64,000 nt of DNA, taken from positions 838,655 to 902,654 of the forward strand of contig LR594584.1 of the NCBI GenBank assembly GCA_901538445.1. The letters run 5' to 3'. The DNA is from Gemmataceae bacterium. Lineage in GTDB: Bacteria > Planctomycetota > Planctomycetia > Gemmatales > Gemmataceae. Positions 61,254 to 64,000 of this stretch are shown here, in pieces (the stretch's first letter is position 1; every line of letters starts with the position of its first letter). The notes under the pieces were generated by a model, which was not told the origin of the DNA, searched no databases, and saw only the letters and a list, made by a program, of their open reading frames with translations. The position numbers were made by a program, and so were the translations under genes.

Positions 61254-61967
61254 TCACCAGCGGCCCGCGTGCGCCCCGCCGTCGACGTGCAAGGTCTCGC
61301 CGGTCACGAACGCCGCCGAGTCCAGGTACAGCACAGCCTCGACCACTTCCTGCACTGTGCCCAGTCGCCCCACCGGGTGCAACCCCGCGAGCAGCGAGAG
61401 CGCTTCCGGCTTGTGCATCGGCGTCGCGATGACGCCGGGGGCCACGGCGTTCACCCGGATGCCCTTGTCGGCGTACTCGATGGCCAGCGAGCGCGTGACC
61501 GCGTCGAGCCCGCCCTTGGTGAGCGACGCCAGCGCCGACGGCACGCCCTTCACCGGTTGCCCGACCAGCGTCGTCGTCATGTTCACGACGTGCCCGCCGC
61601 CCTGCGCGAGCATCTGCCGGATCGCGGCCTGCGAGACGTAGAAGAACCCCGCGAGGTTGAGCGAGATCTTGGTCGCGAAGTCGCCCGCCGTGTACTCGGT
61701 GAACGGCTTGGCGATGAACATCCCGGCGTTGTTGACCAGCGTGTCCACCCGTCCAAAGTTGGCGACGGCCTCCGCAATCACGCGCTCGGCGACGGCCGGG
61801 TCGGCGATGTCGCCCGCGACGGTGAGCAGATCGGCCGAAGCGGCCGGCGCGATGGATCGCGAGTTGGCGACGACCTTGTACCCCTTGTCGAGGAACCCGT
61901 GGACCAACCCCGCCCCGATCCCCTGCGACGCGCCGGTGACGACGGCGACCTTGCGCTCCGTGCTCAT
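61254..61967 (-). CDS. SDR-family oxidoreductase lacking the catalytic tyrosine
   Basis: A 237-residue classical-size short-chain dehydrogenase: VVTGASQGIGAGL binds the nucleotide, VNNAGMF and the C-terminal VNAVAPGVIATPM and TGETLHVDGGA are typical. In the active site, however, the YxxxK motif reads A147-S-L-T-K151, and the usual Ser region is a run of Thr. Without the Tyr it may have altered or no reductase activity. ATG 61967 has GGGAGA upstream. The Ohr gene lies 84 nt upstream on the same strand, so the two may be cotranscribed. It converges on the DUF1501 gene with only 22 nt between. Confidence 0.86.
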   Translation of the reverse strand: MSTERKVAVVTGASQGIGAGLVHGFLDKGYKVVANSRSIAPAASADLLTVAGDIADPAVAERVIAEAVANFGRVDTLVNNAGMFIAKPFTEYTAGDFATKISLNLAGFFYVSQAAIRQMLAQGGGHVVNMTTTLVGQPVKGVPSALASLTKGGLDAVTRSLAIEYADKGIRVNAVAPGVIATPMHKPEALSLLAGLHPVGRLGTVQEVVEAVLYLDSAAFVTGETLHVDGGAHAGRW

Positions 61968-62051
61968 GGCTGTGTCTCCCAAGAAGTGTGCCCGGCCGAG
62001 GGGCGGCCCGCCCGACACCCTGGGGTGCCAGCGGACCGGTGAGGTGCGGCT

Positions 62052-62468
62052 TTAGATGAGGACCGTCTCGACCTCGATGTTCCCGCGGGTGGCCTTGGAG
62101 TACGGGCAGATCTGGTGGGCGGCGTCCACGATCGCCCGTGCGGTCTCGGGGTCGAGCCCCGGGAGGCTGACGTTGAGCCGGGCGCGGAGGACGAACCCGC
62201 CGTCGTTCGTGCCGAGGTCCACCTCGGCATCGACGGCCCGGTCGGCCGGGAGCGTGACCTTCAATTTCTGGGCCGCCACGCCCATCGCACCGAGGTAGCA
62301 CGCCGACCAGCCGGCGGCGAACAGTTGCTCCGGGTTGGTCCCGGTCCGGGACGCACCGGGGGACGTGAGCTTCACTTCGAGGCGGCCGTCGGAACTGCGG
62401 GCCGCGCCGTCGCGGCCGCCGGTGGTGTGGGTCTTCGCGGTGTACAGCACCTTGGTGATCGTGTCCAT
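62052..62468 (-). CDS. ohr: Organic hydroperoxide reductase (Ohr/OsmC)
   Basis: A 138-residue Ohr-type peroxidase that reduces organic peroxides with two cysteines. The peroxidatic Cys lies in FAAGWSACYLGAM and the second in AHQICPYSKATRGN; GTNPEQLF and the N-terminal VLYTAKTHTTGGRDG are Ohr-specific. ATG 62468 has GGGAG 6 nt upstream on the minus strand, better than the open frame to 62579. No OhrR regulator is adjacent. Confidence 0.93.
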   Translation of the reverse strand: MDTITKVLYTAKTHTTGGRDGAARSSDGRLEVKLTSPGASRTGTNPEQLFAAGWSACYLGAMGVAAQKLKVTLPADRAVDAEVDLGTNDGGFVLRARLNVSLPGLDPETARAIVDAAHQICPYSKATRGNIEVETVLI

Positions 62469-62575
62469 CGTCGGCTCCCGTTCGAGGCTCTGCGGATCGG
62501 AACTGCCCGAGGATACCAGGCACCCGGTTGCACTTTGGAACCAATCCGAAGATTTCGCGAACCGGGCGGCGCTCG

Positions 62576-63325
62576 TCACCGCTTCGCGGGCTCAGCGTTC
62601 CACACCTTGATGTCGTCGAAGTACCCGTCTTTTCCGGCGACGCCGAGTTCGATCTTCGATTTCGTCGCGTGGCCGATGCCGGACGATTTCAGGTACGCCA
62701 CGGCCGTGCCGTCGATCGACACCCGCATCTCCTCGCCGACCGTCTCCACGACCACCGCGTACCACTTCCCCTGCTCCAGCTTCACCGGGAACGTCGCGCT
62801 GCGGCCGGCGAGCAACTTCGCGACCTCGGCCTTCTTCGCCGGGTCGTTCCGCATCTCGCGGATCTCGTTCTTCATGTTGCCGTCGCGCTCGTCGATGATC
62901 GTGACGCCGGTCGGCCGCACCTGGGCGCGGCAGATGTGCCCGTAGTGCGCCCCGGTGTACTTGCGGTCGTCGAACTCGACGTCGATCATCGTCGCGCCGT
63001 CGAACTTGATCTTCACCTCGACCACGCTGTCCTTCGTGGGGATCTCGAGCCCGTGAACTGCGGCGTGGGCGGTGACCGCGGGCTTGCCGTCGGCCGCGGG
63101 GACGGTCTTGTCGCGGGTCTGCGTCCCCTTCAGCGTGCCCTTCTCGAACGCGAACGTCGGCACCACCTTGTGCCACTCCTTGACCGGCGTGGCGGCCTCG
63201 AAGTCGTCGGAGAACAGCAGTTCCTTCTTCACCGCGATCGGCGACGCGGGAACCGCCGGCGGGTCGGCGGCCGGGGCGGAGGCGGCGAGGAGCGCGAGCG
63301 GGACCAGGAGCGCGAGCGGCTTCAT
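62576..63325 (-). CDS. Exported concanavalin-like lectin-fold protein
   Basis: A 249-residue protein with signal peptide MKPLALLVPLALLAASAPA. The mature part has the pattern of DUF1080/LamG-like beta-sandwiches: LLFSDDFEAATPVKEWHKV at the start, DSVVEVKIKFDGATMIDVEF in the middle, GKWYAVVVETVGEEMRVSID and DGYFDDIKVWNAEP at the end. Such domains bind or cleave glycans in planctomycetes; no catalytic pair stands out. It starts 77 nt downstream of the S9 peptidase end, so the two may form one transcript. Confidence 0.82.
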   Translation of the reverse strand: MKPLALLVPLALLAASAPAADPPAVPASPIAVKKELLFSDDFEAATPVKEWHKVVPTFAFEKGTLKGTQTRDKTVPAADGKPAVTAHAAVHGLEIPTKDSVVEVKIKFDGATMIDVEFDDRKYTGAHYGHICRAQVRPTGVTIIDERDGNMKNEIREMRNDPAKKAEVAKLLAGRSATFPVKLEQGKWYAVVVETVGEEMRVSIDGTAVAYLKSSGIGHATKSKIELGVAGKDGYFDDIKVWNAEPAKR

Positions 63326-63402
63326 GTGCGACTCGGAAACGGGGATGTGGGCAGCGACACGGCGTCGTCATGGTACGGCGCGCCGTGCCGCGGCGACACG
63401 CC

Positions 63403-64000
63403 TCACCGCGGGCCGGCCGGGAGGTTCTCGGCGAAGTACCGGGTGAACAGCGCGTGCAGGTGCCGCGTGGTGTTCTTCCCCTCGTGCACCGAGTGGCCAC
63501 GGTTGGGGTACGCCATCAAAGTGAACGGCTTGTTCAGCTCGATCAACTTGTTCACGAGTAGTTCGGACCCCTGGTAGTGGCAGTTGTCGTCGCCGGTGCC
63601 GTGGACGAGCAACAGGTTCCCCTTCAGCCCCGCGGCGTGCGTGATCGGCGACCCCCGCTCGTAGTCGGCCGCGTTCGTCTGGGGCAGGCCCATGTACCGC
63701 TCCTGGTAGACCGTGTCGTACAGCTTCTGGTCCGGCACGGGCGCGATCGCGACCCCGGTGCGGTACAGGTCCGGGTGGCGGAACATCAGGTTCAGCGTCA
63801 GCGATCCGCCGCCGCTCCAGCCCCACACGCCGACGCGGGCCGGGTCCAGGTACGGCCGGTGCTTGAGCAGGTACTTCGCGGCCGCCGACTGGTCCTCGGA
63901 CGCGATCGTGCCGACCCGGCGGTACGCGGCCTTGCGCCACTCGCGGCCGCGGGGCACGGGCGTCCCTCGGTTGTCGAGGCACGCCACCGCGTACCCGTGC
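63403..64000 (-). CDS. S9-family (dipeptidyl peptidase IV-like) peptidase, 5' end beyond window
   Basis: The C-terminal 199 codons of a prolyl-oligopeptidase-type serine peptidase whose start is outside the right edge; the visible frame continues upstream through HGYAVACLDNRGTP to the last base. The nucleophile Ser is in GWSGGGSLTL, the Asp in VHGTGDDNCHYQG and the His in NRGHSVHEG, so the catalytic triad is complete. The order PDLYRTGVAIAPV and DTVYQERYMGLPQ is that of DPP IV-like enzymes, which remove N-terminal dipeptides, usually outside the cytoplasm. The missing part should hold a beta-propeller. Confidence 0.92.
   Translation of the reverse strand, partial: HGYAVACLDNRGTPVPRGREWRKAAYRRVGTIASEDQSAAAKYLLKHRPYLDPARVGVWGWSGGGSLTLNLMFRHPDLYRTGVAIAPVPDQKLYDTVYQERYMGLPQTNAADYERGSPITHAAGLKGNLLLVHGTGDDNCHYQGSELLVNKLIELNKPFTLMAYPNRGHSVHEGKNTTRHLHALFTRYFAENLPAGPR

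Overview
The window is GC-rich bacterial chromosome, most probably from a planctomycete of the Gemmata group (Gemmataceae). The evidence is a cytochrome-c/DUF1549/DUF1553 gene paired with a Tat-exported DUF1501 gene, lipoproteins of the TIGR03067-like type, WD40 and HEAT proteins with signal peptides, SpoVG downstream of ispE, and many signalling proteins. No rRNA, tRNA, CRISPR array, transposase or phage gene was recognised. Nearly all genes share the same strong G/C third-position bias. The clearest exception in base composition is a less GC-rich, apparently non-coding stretch at about 4200-4430.

Layout. 1-3875: 5' part of a very large one-TM coiled-coil protein running off the left edge. 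4671-11111: a small RHH-like protein, an esterase, a WD40 protein, an orphan histidine ammonia-lyase, a TIGR01777 epimerase fusion, a putative zinc protease and a small secreted protein. 11287-15886: an LptB-like ABC ATPase with a long C-terminal extension, then the sulfate-activation genes cysNC and cysD. 16199-20659: a HEAT protein, then a histidine kinase coupled to a receiver-XRE regulator, then a two-TM protein. 20827-25207: an unknown anchored protein, a gamma-glutamylcyclotransferase-like protein, a methyltransferase, an RluA-type pseudouridine synthase and an ATPase-less CpaF relative. 25583-27642: ispE, a SpoVG with an inserted zinc ribbon, and a Dabb-domain protein.

27891-34780 holds what I consider the most interesting unit. 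Three large genes on one strand encode a GAF-GAF-HlyD membrane adaptor, a lipoprotein adaptor whose HlyD barrel is interrupted by a WD40 propeller, and a PqqD-like/M50 metalloprotease/HlyD fusion. There is no recognisable ABC or RND pump beside them. Both gaps between these genes contain hairpins made of short 'agtgg'-type words, one member of a family of such hairpins seen at five places in the window.

34822-39976: an SGNH/alpha-beta hydrolase fusion, a DNA glycosylase that looks leaderless, two paralogous lipoproteins (the second with a suspicious start), and ychF. 40052-53475 is a signalling island. A giant soluble hybrid kinase with ten 92-residue double-HAMP units is followed by a second hybrid kinase on the minus strand. 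Divergent from them is kaiC-kaiB-kaiB-hybrid kinase. 53972-56592: a NarL-type two-component pair preceded by three 20-bp iterons. 56970-61231: the planctomycete cytochrome/DUF1501 pair. 61254-64000 (minus): an SDR lacking the catalytic tyrosine, an Ohr/OsmC peroxidase, a secreted lectin-fold protein and the C-terminal part of an S9 peptidase.

Most intergenic gaps hold strong inverted repeats. Only one (24055-24090) has the T-tract of a classical intrinsic terminator. All functional calls rest on motifs read by eye; no database search was run.
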